The notes beneath the pieces are model-generated. The model saw only the letters and a program-made list of their open reading frames with translations. It did no database searches and was not told where the DNA came from. Made by a program: the position numbers and the translations under genes. Below, piece by piece: positions 52,477-61,983 of a stretch of 64,000 bases of DNA; within the stretch, counting starts at the first letter, position 1, and the number at the start of each line of letters is the position of its first letter. Source of the stretch: Bradyrhizobium sp. CCGB12 (lineage in GTDB: Bacteria > Pseudomonadota > Alphaproteobacteria > Rhizobiales > Xanthobacteraceae); NCBI RefSeq assembly GCF_024199845.1, contig NZ_JANADO010000001.1, positions 8,921,520-8,985,519 of the forward strand. The letters are read 5' to 3'.

Positions 52477-52683
52477 CCGACTTTTTCGCATCCCGTTGGC
52501 TGAGTGATTTTCTCTTCGGCTTTGGTGCGCTATTTGCGATCGTTAATCCGTTCGGCTTGGCCTCTGTCTTCCATGACCGAACGGCCAACTGCAAGTCACA
52601 TCCGGATTCGTGCTGACGTCGGCGTGGTTGGCCCGGATCGTGACGTACCGTCCGGGCCGAAGGCCGCGCACTGTGCAGGCAGA

Positions 52684-53091
52684 CTAGCTGCAGCTCAGCG
52701 GCAACGGTGCATAGGGGTGCAGCTCGTACCAATCATAGCAATCCGGATAGTAGCCGTAGAAGCCATAGCCGGGACGATAGCGGCCATAGTGATGAAACGC
52801 GTGCTGGCGGAGACCTCTGCCGCCGGAGGCGACATGGCCGCCGAGCCCAAAATGCTCGCCGCCGAGCCGGGGCCCGCCAAAGCCGCCTGCATGCCCGATG
52901 CCGCCGAAATGCGCGCCGCCGCCAAAGCCCATATGGCCGCCGCCAAAGCCGCCGCCAAAGCCGTGGCCGCCACCGCCAAACCCGCCGTGACCGCCGCCGC
53001 CACCACCACCGCCGCCATGCGCCGAGGCGGTGCCGATGGCCAGGGTGGAAGCAAGCGCCGCCGTTGCCAAAATCATGATTGCTCGTTTCAT
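52684..53091 (-). CDS. Glycine/histidine-rich secreted protein
   Basis: 135 residues from ATG 53091, with AAAGGAA upstream. A signal peptide (MKRAIMILATAALASTLAIG, ending TASA) is followed by about 60 residues of Gly, His and Phe repeats (HGGFGGGGHGFGGGFGGGHM). The tail is Tyr-rich (RYRPGYGFYGYYPDCYDWYE) and ends in LSCS, with two cysteines. Such proteins are common in Bradyrhizobium. Cell-surface structural or metal-binding roles are possible but unproven. The longer open frame upstream to 53604 is out of register with a good start. Confidence 0.75.
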   Translation of the reverse strand: MKRAIMILATAALASTLAIGTASAHGGGGGGGGGHGGFGGGGHGFGGGFGGGHMGFGGGAHFGGIGHAGGFGGPRLGGEHFGLGGHVASGGRGLRQHAFHHYGRYRPGYGFYGYYPDCYDWYELHPYAPLPLSCS

Positions 53092-53392
53092 GGGAGATTC
53101 CTTTCGTGGCGAGCCGCCGGCCATCATTGCACCGCGCGTCCCGCATCGTGCTTCGCCAATGCTCTCGATGAGATGGCTCCTGATGACCAAGCTCGTGATG
53201 CACCAGAGGTAGGAACGGCGCGCGGCAATCCTACTAAATTCGGCTTCAGGAATGAGGGAGCTCGCTCGGGAAGGTGATCCGCGCGCGCCGCCGCGGCGCG
53301 CCAAGCGAGCGGACTGAACAGTCAGCCCGCTCGCGATCGTCCGATGTAAAGCGGCCGGTCCAGGCGCCGGGCCGGCCGCGATGTTGCGGCGG
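53092..53392. other. Intergenic region between two small secreted-protein genes
   Basis: 301 bases between two minus-strand genes. GC-rich, with open but arginine-rich frames. No gene, promoter or repeat recognised apart from the ribosome site of the glycine-rich gene at its left edge. Confidence 0.45.
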
Positions 53393-53638
53393 TCAGAACG
53401 CGCCTGTGCCGGGCTCGCACGGCACGTTGTTGCCGGTCCACGGCGCCGTCGCAAACGCGCCGACGCGCGGTGCCGGCACGCAGGCGCGGCCGTCCTGATA
53501 GATCGGGGCGTTCGATGCATACGTATCGGATTGCATCGCGGGCTGCCGCACAACGGCATGGTGTTCGCGCGCCATGACGGGTCCTCCGAGCAGGGCGGCT
53601 GCAACCAGACCCATCGGCAAGAGCTTGAAAGTGGTCAT
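53393..53638 (-). CDS. Small secreted protein of unknown function
   Basis: 81 residues with a strong AAAGGAGAAG ribosome site. The signal peptide KLLPMGLVAAALLGGPVMA is followed by a 58-residue mature part (REHHAVVRQPAMQSDTYASN, ACVPAPRVGAFATAPWTGNN, VPCEPGTGAF) with two cysteines that may pair. No family recognised. Similar short proteins are frequent in this genus by recall. It precedes the glycine-rich secreted protein on the same strand. Confidence 0.68.
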   Translation of the reverse strand: MTTFKLLPMGLVAAALLGGPVMAREHHAVVRQPAMQSDTYASNAPIYQDGRACVPAPRVGAFATAPWTGNNVPCEPGTGAF

Positions 53639-53871
53639 TCGGCTTCTCCTTTGATGACAGCAGGCCGATCAAGCCGGCTCCCCCAGGAGATGTGCGCGAT
53701 CACGCCCGATCCAAATGCACGAATTGCTCACCCTGGTTCAACGGCTTGTGAGCCGCTGCAGCATCGCGACCACGATCGTGCGAAACGGCAACCTTCGTTG
53801 CCTTCGAGAGTAACGGCGAACGCATCGCTGGCATATTTCCATTACAGCGCAGCTCGAAATGGAGGCGGAAT

Positions 53872-54066
53872 ATGATCGCCACACAGTTGATCACGACAAT
53901 GGCAAGACGCGTTGTCGTCCTGCTCACGCCGTTTGCGGCTAAGGCGGCCGGCTTTCTGAAAATCAATTCAGTGATGCCGGAGCCTCCGCAGCACCATCTC
54001 ATTATGCAGCGCGTGGCCGATGGCAGGCGGACGCGGCACCGTGCGCTCGGAACGGGCGGGCGTTGA
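53872..54066 (+). CDS. Possible small protein upstream of the response regulator
   Basis: 64 residues from ATG 53872, with GGAGGCGGAAT directly upstream. There is a short hydrophobic stretch (RRVVVLLTPFAAKAAGFL) and a basic tail. The good ribosome site and its position before the two-component genes favour a real leader gene; the arginine-rich end argues against. The remainder of 53639-54143 shows no other gene. Confidence 0.3.
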   Translation: MIATQLITTMARRVVVLLTPFAAKAAGFLKINSVMPEPPQHHLIMQRVADGRRTRHRALGTGGR

Positions 54067-54143
54067 CCATGACGTCGCAGACCGCCGGGCCCACGCCGCT
54101 CCGCCGCAGGCCGACACGCCGCGCAGAAGGTGGGACCAGGCTG

Positions 54144-54824
54144 ATGACACGGATTCTCCTGATCGAGGACGACACTGAGACCGCCGAGGCGATCGTCGCT
54201 GAACTCGCCGAACGCAGTTTCGAGGTGCAATGGGCGTCGAGCGGCGTCGATGGTCTCGATCGGGCTCGTACCTCGCATCCCGATGCCATGATCGTCGACC
54301 GCATGCTGCCGGGAATGGACGGGCTGACTGTCGTCGAGGCGCTGCGTAACGACCAGATCAGGACCCCCGTGCTGGTCCTGAGCGCGCTCGGCGCGGTCGA
54401 CGACCGCGTGCGCGGGTTGCGCATGGGAGGCGACGATTATCTTACAAAGCCGTTCGCGATCGTCGAACTGGTCGCGCGGATCGAGGCCTTGCTGCGCCGT
54501 CCGGCGGAGAGTCGCGAAACCATCCTGATCGCCGGGCCGCTGGAGCTCGATCTGATCGAGCGGACCGCCAGGCGCGGTGACCGCGAGATCGACCTGCTGC
54601 CGCGCGAATTCCGTCTGCTCGAGTACATGATGCGCCGGAGCGATCAGTTGCTGACGCGCGCGATGCTGCTCGAAGAGGTCTGGAACTACAAGTTCGTTCC
54701 GGCGACCACCAACCTGATCGACGTGCACATGGGCCGGCTCCGTCACAAGGTCGATGCTCCCGGCGAGGTGCAGCTCATCCACAACGTCCGTGGTTCCGGC
54801 TTCATTCTGCGCGCGCGCCAATAG
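54144..54824 (+). CDS. OmpR/PhoB-type response regulator
   Basis: 226 residues from ATG 54144. A longer frame from 54063 adds a basic, non-conserved N-terminus. The receiver domain has Asp9/Asp10, phospho-acceptor Asp52 in MIVDRMLPGMDG, and Lys in YLTKPF. The winged-helix DNA-binding domain runs from about 130 (LLPREFRLLEYMMRRSDQLL, VWNYKFVPATTNLIDVHMGR, IHNVRGSGFILR). It pairs with the histidine kinase 60 bases downstream and probably controls the RND pump nearby. Confidence 0.9.
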   Translation: MTRILLIEDDTETAEAIVAELAERSFEVQWASSGVDGLDRARTSHPDAMIVDRMLPGMDGLTVVEALRNDQIRTPVLVLSALGAVDDRVRGLRMGGDDYLTKPFAIVELVARIEALLRRPAESRETILIAGPLELDLIERTARRGDREIDLLPREFRLLEYMMRRSDQLLTRAMLLEEVWNYKFVPATTNLIDVHMGRLRHKVDAPGEVQLIHNVRGSGFILRARQ

Positions 54825-54884
54825 CAAGGCGGACATCGCAGAAACTGCGGGGCAAAGATCGTAGGAACAACGAGCGCGGGGCCG

Positions 54885-56453
54885 ATGCGTCAGATTCAAT
54901 TCATCCGTTCGAACACGTTCCTGTGGGCCCTGGCGGTCGCGGCCACCCTTGCGCTGTTCGTCGTCGGATTATTCGCGTTCGTGTACCGGAAGCTCGACGA
55001 CTATCTGATCGCGCGATCCGACCGCATGATCACCACGCAGATCAACTTCATGGTCGATCTGCCGCCGGATCGCCGCGATCGCGCGATTGCTGATCATCTC
55101 GAGCAGGATTCCAGGCACGTGCACTATGCCGGGCTGTTCAGCGCCAGCGGCGCGCGCCTGGCCGGCAACATCGACCGCGTGCCGAGCGAGCTCAATCTCG
55201 ACGGAACGGTGCGGGGCATGCGGATCGATCCCCTGGGGACGACGGCCGTCCGCGGCCCGATCGTCAGGGCGATCGGCCGGCGCCTCGACGACGGCGATGT
55301 CCTGGTGCTGGGACGGAACGTCGATGAGACGCGCGAGATATCGAGCGTGGTGGGGCAGGCGCTTGCGCTGGGCCTGCTGCCGGCCCTCTGCCTCTGCGTG
55401 CTGGCCGGCGCGTGGCTGAGCGTCCGCGCCCAGAAGCGCGTCGAGGAGGTGAACCAGCGCGTGCAGCGGATCGTGGCCGGGGAGCTGCGCGAGCGGCTTC
55501 CGGAGGACAATGCGGACGATCCGTTCGCGCGGCTGGCCAGGATCGTCAATGGCATGCTCGACGAGATGGAGACGATGATCAACGCGCTTGCCGGCGTCGG
55601 CAACGACATCGCTCACGATCTCAGGACCCCGCTGACGCGGGCAAGGCTGGCGCTGGAGCGCGGGCGAACGCACGCGGCCACGCTGGAGCAGCTCCAGGAG
55701 GTCACGGACAAGGCAATCGCCGGCATCGACCAGTCGCTGGCGATCATCACCGCGTTGCTGCGCCTGACCGAGATCGAGAACAACCGTCGCACGGCCGGCT
55801 TCGGCAACGTCGCGCTGGACGAGATCCTGCGCGAGGTGTGCGACGTCTACGAGCCGATCGCCGAGGACAAGGGCATTGCGCTTGGCGTCCTCATCGGTCG
55901 CCGCGTGCAGGTGTGGGGCGATCGGGACCTGCTGTTCGAGGCGATCGCCAACCTCGTGGACAACGCCGTCAAGTTCGCACCATCGGGCGGACGGGTGAAG
56001 CTCGAGCTCGAATCGGACGACAGGACGGCGCTCGTGCGCGTGAGCGACAGCGGGCCCGGTATCAGCGAGCAGGAGCGCGAAGCGGTGCTGCGGCGGTTCT
56101 ACCGCTCCGACAAGATCCGCAACACGCCGGGAGTTGGGCTCGGGCTGAGCCTGGTGGCCGCCATCGTTAAGCTGCATGGCTTTCGGCTGATCATCGGTCC
56201 GGCTCCCGGAGGGCGGATCGAGATTCTGGCCTGGACCGCAAGGGAGGGCAAAGGCCGCCGCGTGCCGGTCTCGGAGCTTGGGTCACGCAAGCGCGAACCG
56301 GATGTGATGACCAGCATGACGCGCGACGCACTCGATGCCTGGACATGTCGGATGTCTGAAACTGAATTCAAGTTTGTGACGCCCAGTTTAGTGGCCTGCA
56401 CGCCCGTAAGCCTCCTAAAACCGGCCAGCCGTTTCGCAATGAGGGAGCAATAG
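54885..56453 (+). CDS. Sensor histidine kinase
   Basis: 522 residues. Membrane segments at about 12-34 and 156-176 enclose a periplasmic sensor of about 120 residues. A HAMP domain (RVEEVNQRVQRIVAGELRER) is followed by HisKA with the phospho-His (about residue 244) in DIAHDLRTPLTRARLALERG. The HATPase has ANLVDNAVKFAPSGG (N box), SDSGPGIS (G1), FYRSDK and GVGLGLSLVAAIV (G2). About 55 extra residues follow the catalytic domain with no known motif, and the stop TAG directly abuts the ATG of the sigma-factor gene. The three regulators are therefore co-transcribed. Confidence 0.88.
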   Translation: MRQIQFIRSNTFLWALAVAATLALFVVGLFAFVYRKLDDYLIARSDRMITTQINFMVDLPPDRRDRAIADHLEQDSRHVHYAGLFSASGARLAGNIDRVPSELNLDGTVRGMRIDPLGTTAVRGPIVRAIGRRLDDGDVLVLGRNVDETREISSVVGQALALGLLPALCLCVLAGAWLSVRAQKRVEEVNQRVQRIVAGELRERLPEDNADDPFARLARIVNGMLDEMETMINALAGVGNDIAHDLRTPLTRARLALERGRTHAATLEQLQEVTDKAIAGIDQSLAIITALLRLTEIENNRRTAGFGNVALDEILREVCDVYEPIAEDKGIALGVLIGRRVQVWGDRDLLFEAIANLVDNAVKFAPSGGRVKLELESDDRTALVRVSDSGPGISEQEREAVLRRFYRSDKIRNTPGVGLGLSLVAAIVKLHGFRLIIGPAPGGRIEILAWTAREGKGRRVPVSELGSRKREPDVMTSMTRDALDAWTCRMSETEFKFVTPSLVACTPVSLLKPASRFAMREQ

Positions 56454-57443
56454 ATGCAGATCAGTCACGAGATCGCGAGGAATGATGCCGTAGCTGCGCC
56501 GGACCTGTCCGCGCCGGCGCCGTTTCTCAGCGCGTATGCGATGGCCATCAAGCGCTACGAATTTCTCGAGCCCGGACAGGAGCAGCAGCTCGCACGCCGC
56601 TGGCAGGAGACGCGGGACCGGAGCGCAGCGAATGCGCTCGTCACCAGTCATTTGCGGATCGCGGCCAAGGTGGCACGAGGCTACAAGGGATACGGACTTT
56701 CGCTGGTCGATCTGATCGCCGAAGCCAATCTCGGTCTGGTGATCGCCGCCTCACGCTTCGAACCCGACCGCGGCGCGCGGTTCTCCACCTATGCAGTGCC
56801 GTGGATCAAGGCCTCCATTCACGCCTACATCCTGCGGTCCTGGTCGCTGGTCAAGATCGGCACGACAGCGGCGCAAAAGAAGCTGTTTTTCAGGCTTCGC
56901 GGCGAGATGAGGAAAGCCATGGGCGGCGCGATGGCGCAGCTCACGCCGGACGTTGCCACAGTGATCGCGGAGAAGCTCGACGTCACCGTGCGCGAGGTGA
57001 TCGAGATGGATTCGCGCCTCAACGGCGACATGTCGCTGAATGCGCGGGTCGGTGGCGATGAGCACGGCGCCGAGTGGGAAACGCTGCTGGTCGATGAGAC
57101 CGTCGACGCGGAGACGGTTCTGGCCGATCGCGAGCAGACGGAGCGCCGAACCAGCGCCCTGCGTGCTGCGCTGGGCGGGCTCACGGCGCGCGAACGCCAC
57201 ATTCTGGAAGCGAGGCGGCTGGCGGACCACCCCGTCACGCTCGATCAGCTCGGATTCGAGCTGTCGATCTCCAGTGAGCGCGTCAGGCAGATCGAGATCC
57301 GCGCTTTTGCCAAGGTCAGGCGCGCCGTCATCCTCGCCGCGCGGGACGCGGCACGCGGCGATGAACGGCGAGGCGAAGCATTGTCGCCTCCGGCGCGAGG
57401 TGCCCGCGCAGTCGCGGCGAATATCCCGGCATCGATCCCATGA
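56454..57443 (+). CDS. RNA polymerase sigma-32 (RpoH) family factor
   Basis: 329 residues. Region 2 is clear (LRIAAKVARGYKGYGLSLVD, LIAEANLGLVIAASRFEPDR, GARFSTYAVPWIKASIHAYI). The RpoH box QKKLFFRLR (141-149) separates it from other sigma-70 types. Region 4 has VTLDQLGFELSISSERVRQI. A 35-residue basic/Ala tail extends past region 4. It begins on the base after the kinase stop. Alphaproteobacteria often carry several RpoH paralogues for heat, oxidative or envelope stress. This one is likely under the neighbouring two-component system. Confidence 0.87.
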   Translation: MQISHEIARNDAVAAPDLSAPAPFLSAYAMAIKRYEFLEPGQEQQLARRWQETRDRSAANALVTSHLRIAAKVARGYKGYGLSLVDLIAEANLGLVIAASRFEPDRGARFSTYAVPWIKASIHAYILRSWSLVKIGTTAAQKKLFFRLRGEMRKAMGGAMAQLTPDVATVIAEKLDVTVREVIEMDSRLNGDMSLNARVGGDEHGAEWETLLVDETVDAETVLADREQTERRTSALRAALGGLTARERHILEARRLADHPVTLDQLGFELSISSERVRQIEIRAFAKVRRAVILAARDAARGDERRGEALSPPARGARAVAANIPASIP

Positions 57444-57522
57444 ACTCGTTTTCATTTGAACGGATGTCCGCCCGCCCTCATCTGTCCCCCGATCCGGCAC
57501 AACTCGCTCCAGGCAGACCATC

Positions 57523-60500
57523 ATGGGAATTGTTCGATTCGCGCTGCGGTTTCCGCACACATTCTACGTGCTTGCGGCGCTGATCCTGTTTCTCGGCGGC
57601 ATCGCGATCTGGTCGATGCCAACGGACGTCTTCCCGCAGATCCGTATCCCCGTCGTCACGGTAATCTGGAGCTACACCGGCCTCTCGACGCCGGAGATGG
57701 AGCAGCGTGTCAGCACCTACAGCCAATACTCGATCAGCGCCAATGTCAGCGGCATCAAGAACATCGAGGCGCAGACGCTCAACGGCCTGTCGGTTCAGAA
57801 GATCTACTTCCAGCCCGACGTCAATCTCGATCTGGCGATCTCGCAAATCGTCTCGGCGACCAACGCCATCCGCGCCCTGATGCCGCCCGGCATTCAGCCG
57901 CCGATCATCGTGCAGTTCAACGCCTCGAGCGTGCCGGTGCTCCAGCTCAGCCTCGAATCCAACAGCCTCAACGAGCAGCAACTTTATGATTTCGGCATCT
58001 ATCGGGTTCGCCAGCAATTGGCTCCCGTTCCCGGCGTGACGCTGCCGACGCCCGCCGGCGGCAAGTACCGTCAGATCATGGTCGACATCGATCCGAACAA
58101 GCTCTTGTCGCGCGGGCTGACGCCGCTCGACATCGTCAATGCTGTGAACACCCAGAATCTGACGCTGCCGACCGGCACGACGAAGATAGGCGACACCCAG
58201 TATACCGTACGGACCAACGCGACGCCGGCGTCGGTCAAGGACCTCAACATGATCCCGGTCAAGTTCGCAAATGGTGCCACGATCTTCCTGAAAGACGTGG
58301 CTCAGGTCCGGGACGGCTCCCAGGTGCAGCAGAACATCGTGCGCGAGGACGGCCACCGCGCCGTCCTGCTCAGCGTGATCAAGAACGGCGATGCCTCCAC
58401 GCTCGCCGTCGTCAATGGCGTGAAGAAGGCCCTCAAATCGATTCGTGCGTCGGCGCCTGCGGGGCTCAAGATCAACGAGCTGTTCGATCAATCGGTCTTC
58501 GTCACCCATTCCGTCAATGGCGTGCTGCGCGAGGGTGCGATCGCGGCCGGGCTCACGGCGCTGATGATCCTGATGTTTCTGGGATCGTGGCGCTCCACAC
58601 TCGTCGTCCTGATCTCGATCCCGCTCGCGATGCTGTCCTCGCTGGTCGTCCTGTATTTCCTCGGCGAGACCCTGAACACGATGACGCTCGGCGGGCTCGC
58701 GCTCGCGGTCGGTATCCTGGTCGACGATTCCACGGTGACGATCGAGAACACGTACCGGCTCTGGACCGAAGAGGGCATGCCGTTGCCGGACGCGACGTTG
58801 CATGGGGCAGCCGAGATCGCGGTGCCGACGCTGGTCTCCACTCTCGCCATCAGTTGCGTGTTCACCTCGGTCGTATTCCTGGAGGGACCGGCCAAATACC
58901 TCTTCACGCCGCTCGGCCTCGCGGTGGTGTTCGCGATGCTGGCGTCATACGGGTTGTCGCGGACGCTCACGCCGATCACCATCGGCCTGCTGCTGAAAGG
59001 CGAGCGGCGTCACGGCGGGGGCGAAAGCCCTTCGGGTCTCTTTGCGCGCGCCTCGGCTGCGTTCGAGCGCGGTTTCGAACGGCTGCGCAACGGCTATTCC
59101 GATCTCCTGTTGACGTTGCTCCGGCGCCGCGCCGTCGTGCCCGTCGTCGCGGTGCTGGTGCTGGCGCTCGGGGCCACCATGTTCGTCTATGTCGGCCGCG
59201 ATTTCTATCCTCTGATCGACGGCGGCCAGATCCAGCTCCACGTTCGCGCACCCGCGGGTACCCGCATCGAGAAGACGGAAGCGATCTTCCAGGCGGTCGA
59301 GGACAAAATTCGCGAGGTCATTCCGGAAAGCGACCGGGCGCTGATCGTCGACAATATCGGGCTTCCGGCACGCGCCTACAATCTCGCATTCACGGACGGC
59401 TCGACGATAGGAGGGAATGACGGCACCATCCTCGTGTCGTTGAAGGACGGGCACAAGCCGACCGCGGACTATGTCAGGAAGCTGCGCCAGGTGCTGCCAT
59501 CGGCATTCCCCGAGGACACCTTCTATTTCCAGGCGGCCGATATCGTCACGCAGATCCTGAACTTCGGTCTTCCGGCGCAGATCGATGTTCGCACGGTCGG
59601 CTACGGTACCAACAATCTGGCCGTGGCGAAAGAGCTTCAGAAGAGGCTGGCGGTGATCCCGGGCGTCGTCGATGCCCATCTCCAGCAGGAAGTCGATGCT
59701 CCCGCGTTCTACGCCGACATCGACCGTACAAGGGCCGCGCAACTCGGCCTCAATGCCAGCACGGTTGCGACCAATATCAATGTGAGCCTCAGCTCGTCCG
59801 CGCAGGTCTCGCCGAATTTCTGGACCGATCCGACCTCGGGTATTCCTTATTACCTCGCTGTGCAGACACCGGAGTACAAGGCGAATTCGCTGAACGCGCT
59901 GGGGAACACACCGGTGTCGGCGTCGCTCGCGGCAAGCGGGCAGACGGTGCCGGGCCTTCTCAGCAATGTCGCGACCTTCAAGCGCGGGACCGTTCCCACC
60001 AATTCGAACCAGGCCAATGTCCAGCCGGTGTTCGACGTCTATGCGAGCGTGCAGGGACGCGATCTCGGCAGCGTCGCGGCCGATATCAACAAGGTCACCT
60101 CCACGCTGCAGAAGCAGCTCCAGCCCGGCAATTCGATCGAGGTTCTGGGCCAGATCCAGAGCATGCATCAGTCGTTCCGCGATCTCGGAATCGGACTGCT
60201 GTTCGCGGCCATTTTGGTGTACCTGCTGATGGTCGTGAACTACCAGAACTTCGGTGATCCCTTCGTCGTCATCCTGGCGCTGCCGGCAACGTTCTGCGGC
60301 ATCGTGACGATGCTGTTCATCACGGGAACGACGCTGAACGTGCCGTCCTTGATGGGGGCGATCATGGCGGTCGGCGTCGCCTCCGCGAATTCCATCCTGC
60401 TGGTGACGTTCGCGCGCGATGAGCAGTTGAAGGGGCACTCCGCATTCCAGGCGGCGCTGAGCGCGGGCCGCACCAGGATCCGTCCCGTCCTGATGACCGC

Positions 60501-60705
60501 CGCCGCGATGATCGTCGGCATGATCCCGATGGCGATCGGAGCCCCGGGCGGGGAGCAGAACGCGGCGCTCGCACGGGCCGTCATCGGCGGGCTGCTGTTC
60601 GCGACCCCGACGACATTGCTGATCGTGCCGTATCTGTTCGCCATGCTGCGCAGCCGTAACGATGGCAGGCCTCATCACGGCGTATTCGAGGAGCAACCGG
60701 AATGA
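57523..60705 (+). CDS. RND efflux pump inner-membrane subunit
   Basis: 1060 residues, the usual AcrB/HAE-type length. It starts VRFALRFPHTFYVLAALILF, keeps the TM4 proton-relay Asp pair in LALAVGILVDDSTVTIENTY, and has two large periplasmic loops and the second-half repeat (LFAAILVYLLMVVNYQNFGD, VGVASANSILLVTFARDEQL). It exports hydrophobic compounds or metals with proton antiport. The adaptor gene follows with a 4-base overlap; no outer-membrane channel gene is in the window. Confidence 0.92.
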   Translation: MGIVRFALRFPHTFYVLAALILFLGGIAIWSMPTDVFPQIRIPVVTVIWSYTGLSTPEMEQRVSTYSQYSISANVSGIKNIEAQTLNGLSVQKIYFQPDVNLDLAISQIVSATNAIRALMPPGIQPPIIVQFNASSVPVLQLSLESNSLNEQQLYDFGIYRVRQQLAPVPGVTLPTPAGGKYRQIMVDIDPNKLLSRGLTPLDIVNAVNTQNLTLPTGTTKIGDTQYTVRTNATPASVKDLNMIPVKFANGATIFLKDVAQVRDGSQVQQNIVREDGHRAVLLSVIKNGDASTLAVVNGVKKALKSIRASAPAGLKINELFDQSVFVTHSVNGVLREGAIAAGLTALMILMFLGSWRSTLVVLISIPLAMLSSLVVLYFLGETLNTMTLGGLALAVGILVDDSTVTIENTYRLWTEEGMPLPDATLHGAAEIAVPTLVSTLAISCVFTSVVFLEGPAKYLFTPLGLAVVFAMLASYGLSRTLTPITIGLLLKGERRHGGGESPSGLFARASAAFERGFERLRNGYSDLLLTLLRRRAVVPVVAVLVLALGATMFVYVGRDFYPLIDGGQIQLHVRAPAGTRIEKTEAIFQAVEDKIREVIPESDRALIVDNIGLPARAYNLAFTDGSTIGGNDGTILVSLKDGHKPTADYVRKLRQVLPSAFPEDTFYFQAADIVTQILNFGLPAQIDVRTVGYGTNNLAVAKELQKRLAVIPGVVDAHLQQEVDAPAFYADIDRTRAAQLGLNASTVATNINVSLSSSAQVSPNFWTDPTSGIPYYLAVQTPEYKANSLNALGNTPVSASLAASGQTVPGLLSNVATFKRGTVPTNSNQANVQPVFDVYASVQGRDLGSVAADINKVTSTLQKQLQPGNSIEVLGQIQSMHQSFRDLGIGLLFAAILVYLLMVVNYQNFGDPFVVILALPATFCGIVTMLFITGTTLNVPSLMGAIMAVGVASANSILLVTFARDEQLKGHSAFQAALSAGRTRIRPVLMTAAAMIVGMIPMAIGAPGGEQNAALARAVIGGLLFATPTTLLIVPYLFAMLRSRNDGRPHHGVFEEQPE

Positions 60706-61973
60706 GTGACGTTCGCGTACGGACCAATGATGAGAAGACGGGAGGCCGGCCGGATGCGGAGAGCTTGCGGATCGTGGAGCTGCCCGGCAAGGAGGCGCGA
60801 TCGGGACGCCGTTACGGTGGTTGGCTGCTCGGAGGAGGCGCATTTCTGTTGCTTGTAGGCGGGCTCGGCATCGGCGGCTGGCGGCACTATCAGGCCGCGC
60901 GCGAGGTCGCCGCAGTGGCAGAACAGGTCAGAACCGCCGTTCCCGATGTTCGAGTGGCGACGGTCCGCCCCAGCGGCGACATCATGAAGGTCAGCTTGCC
61001 GGCGACGACGACTGCCTTCGAGGCGGCGAACATCTTCGCGCGGACCAGCGGCTATATCGAGAAGCGCTACGCGGATATCGGCGATCATGTGAAGAAGGGC
61101 GATCTCCTCGCCGACATCACCGCCCCGGAGCTCGACCAGCAGATCGCGCAGGCGCAAGCGACGCTTGCCCAGAACCAGGCGGCGCTTCAGCAGGCGCAAG
61201 CAAGCCGGGAGCTCGCCGACGTCACCAATGCGCGCGACAGCAATCTCGTCAAGCGAGGCTGGTTGACGGCGCAGCAGGGCGACAACGACCGTCTCACCCT
61301 GCGTGCGCAGCAGGCGGCCGTAGGCGTCGCCCAATCCAACATCACGGCGCAGCAGGCCCAGATCAAGGTTCTCCAGCAGGAGAAGTCCTATCAGCGTGTG
61401 GTGGCGCCGTTCGACGGCGTGATTACGCAACGCAACGTGGACAATGGCAGCCTGGTGCAGGCCGGATCGACCTTCATGTTCACGCTGATGCATCCCAACG
61501 TGATCCGAACGCAGGTCTTCGTGCCGCAGGACGAAGCCTTTGGAGTCGCACCGGGCGTCGATGCCGACATCCGCGTCCCAGAGATTCCGGGCCGGACATT
61601 TCCGGGCAAGGTCACGCGGATCGCGACCGCGTTGCAGCCGGGAAGCCGAACGCTGCTGACCGAGATCGACGTGCCAAATCCGGACGGTTTGCTCAGTCCC
61701 GGTATCTATTGCACGGTCGAATTATCGATCCCGCGCAAGACGCCGTCGATGGTCATCCCGTCGGATGCGCTCGTCTTCGACCAGAACGGCCTTCATGTCG
61801 CGCTCGTGCGCAACGGCACCGTTCATTTGCAGCAGGTTTCGATCGCTCGGGATTTCGGCACCACGGTTGAGGTACGTGAAGGCGTGCAGCCCGGCGACCA
61901 GGTCGTACTCAATCCGGCGGTGAACTTGGCGGAGGGTAGCAAGGTCACCATTCGCAAGGTCGAAGTGAGCTAG
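60702..61973 (+). CDS. RND efflux periplasmic adaptor subunit (HlyD/MFP family)
   Basis: 423 residues, overlapping the pump gene. One N-terminal membrane anchor lies at about 40-60 (GGWLLGGGAFLLLVGGLGIG). The lipoyl halves are SGYIEKRYADIGDHVKKGDL and RVVAPFDGVITQRNVDNGSL, separated by a helical hairpin rich in Gln/Ala (DQQIAQAQATLAQNQAALQQ). Beta-barrel and membrane-proximal domains follow. It links the inner-membrane pump to an outer-membrane channel encoded elsewhere. Confidence 0.92.
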   Translation: MSDVRVRTNDEKTGGRPDAESLRIVELPGKEARSGRRYGGWLLGGGAFLLLVGGLGIGGWRHYQAAREVAAVAEQVRTAVPDVRVATVRPSGDIMKVSLPATTTAFEAANIFARTSGYIEKRYADIGDHVKKGDLLADITAPELDQQIAQAQATLAQNQAALQQAQASRELADVTNARDSNLVKRGWLTAQQGDNDRLTLRAQQAAVGVAQSNITAQQAQIKVLQQEKSYQRVVAPFDGVITQRNVDNGSLVQAGSTFMFTLMHPNVIRTQVFVPQDEAFGVAPGVDADIRVPEIPGRTFPGKVTRIATALQPGSRTLLTEIDVPNPDGLLSPGIYCTVELSIPRKTPSMVIPSDALVFDQNGLHVALVRNGTVHLQQVSIARDFGTTVEVREGVQPGDQVVLNPAVNLAEGSKVTIRKVEVS

Positions 61974-61983
61974 GGACGCGGCG

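Noticed and set aside
53700..54899. Minus-strand frame of 399 codons over the response regulator
   Set aside because: Antisense shadow; the plus strand has receiver and winged-helix motifs in order.
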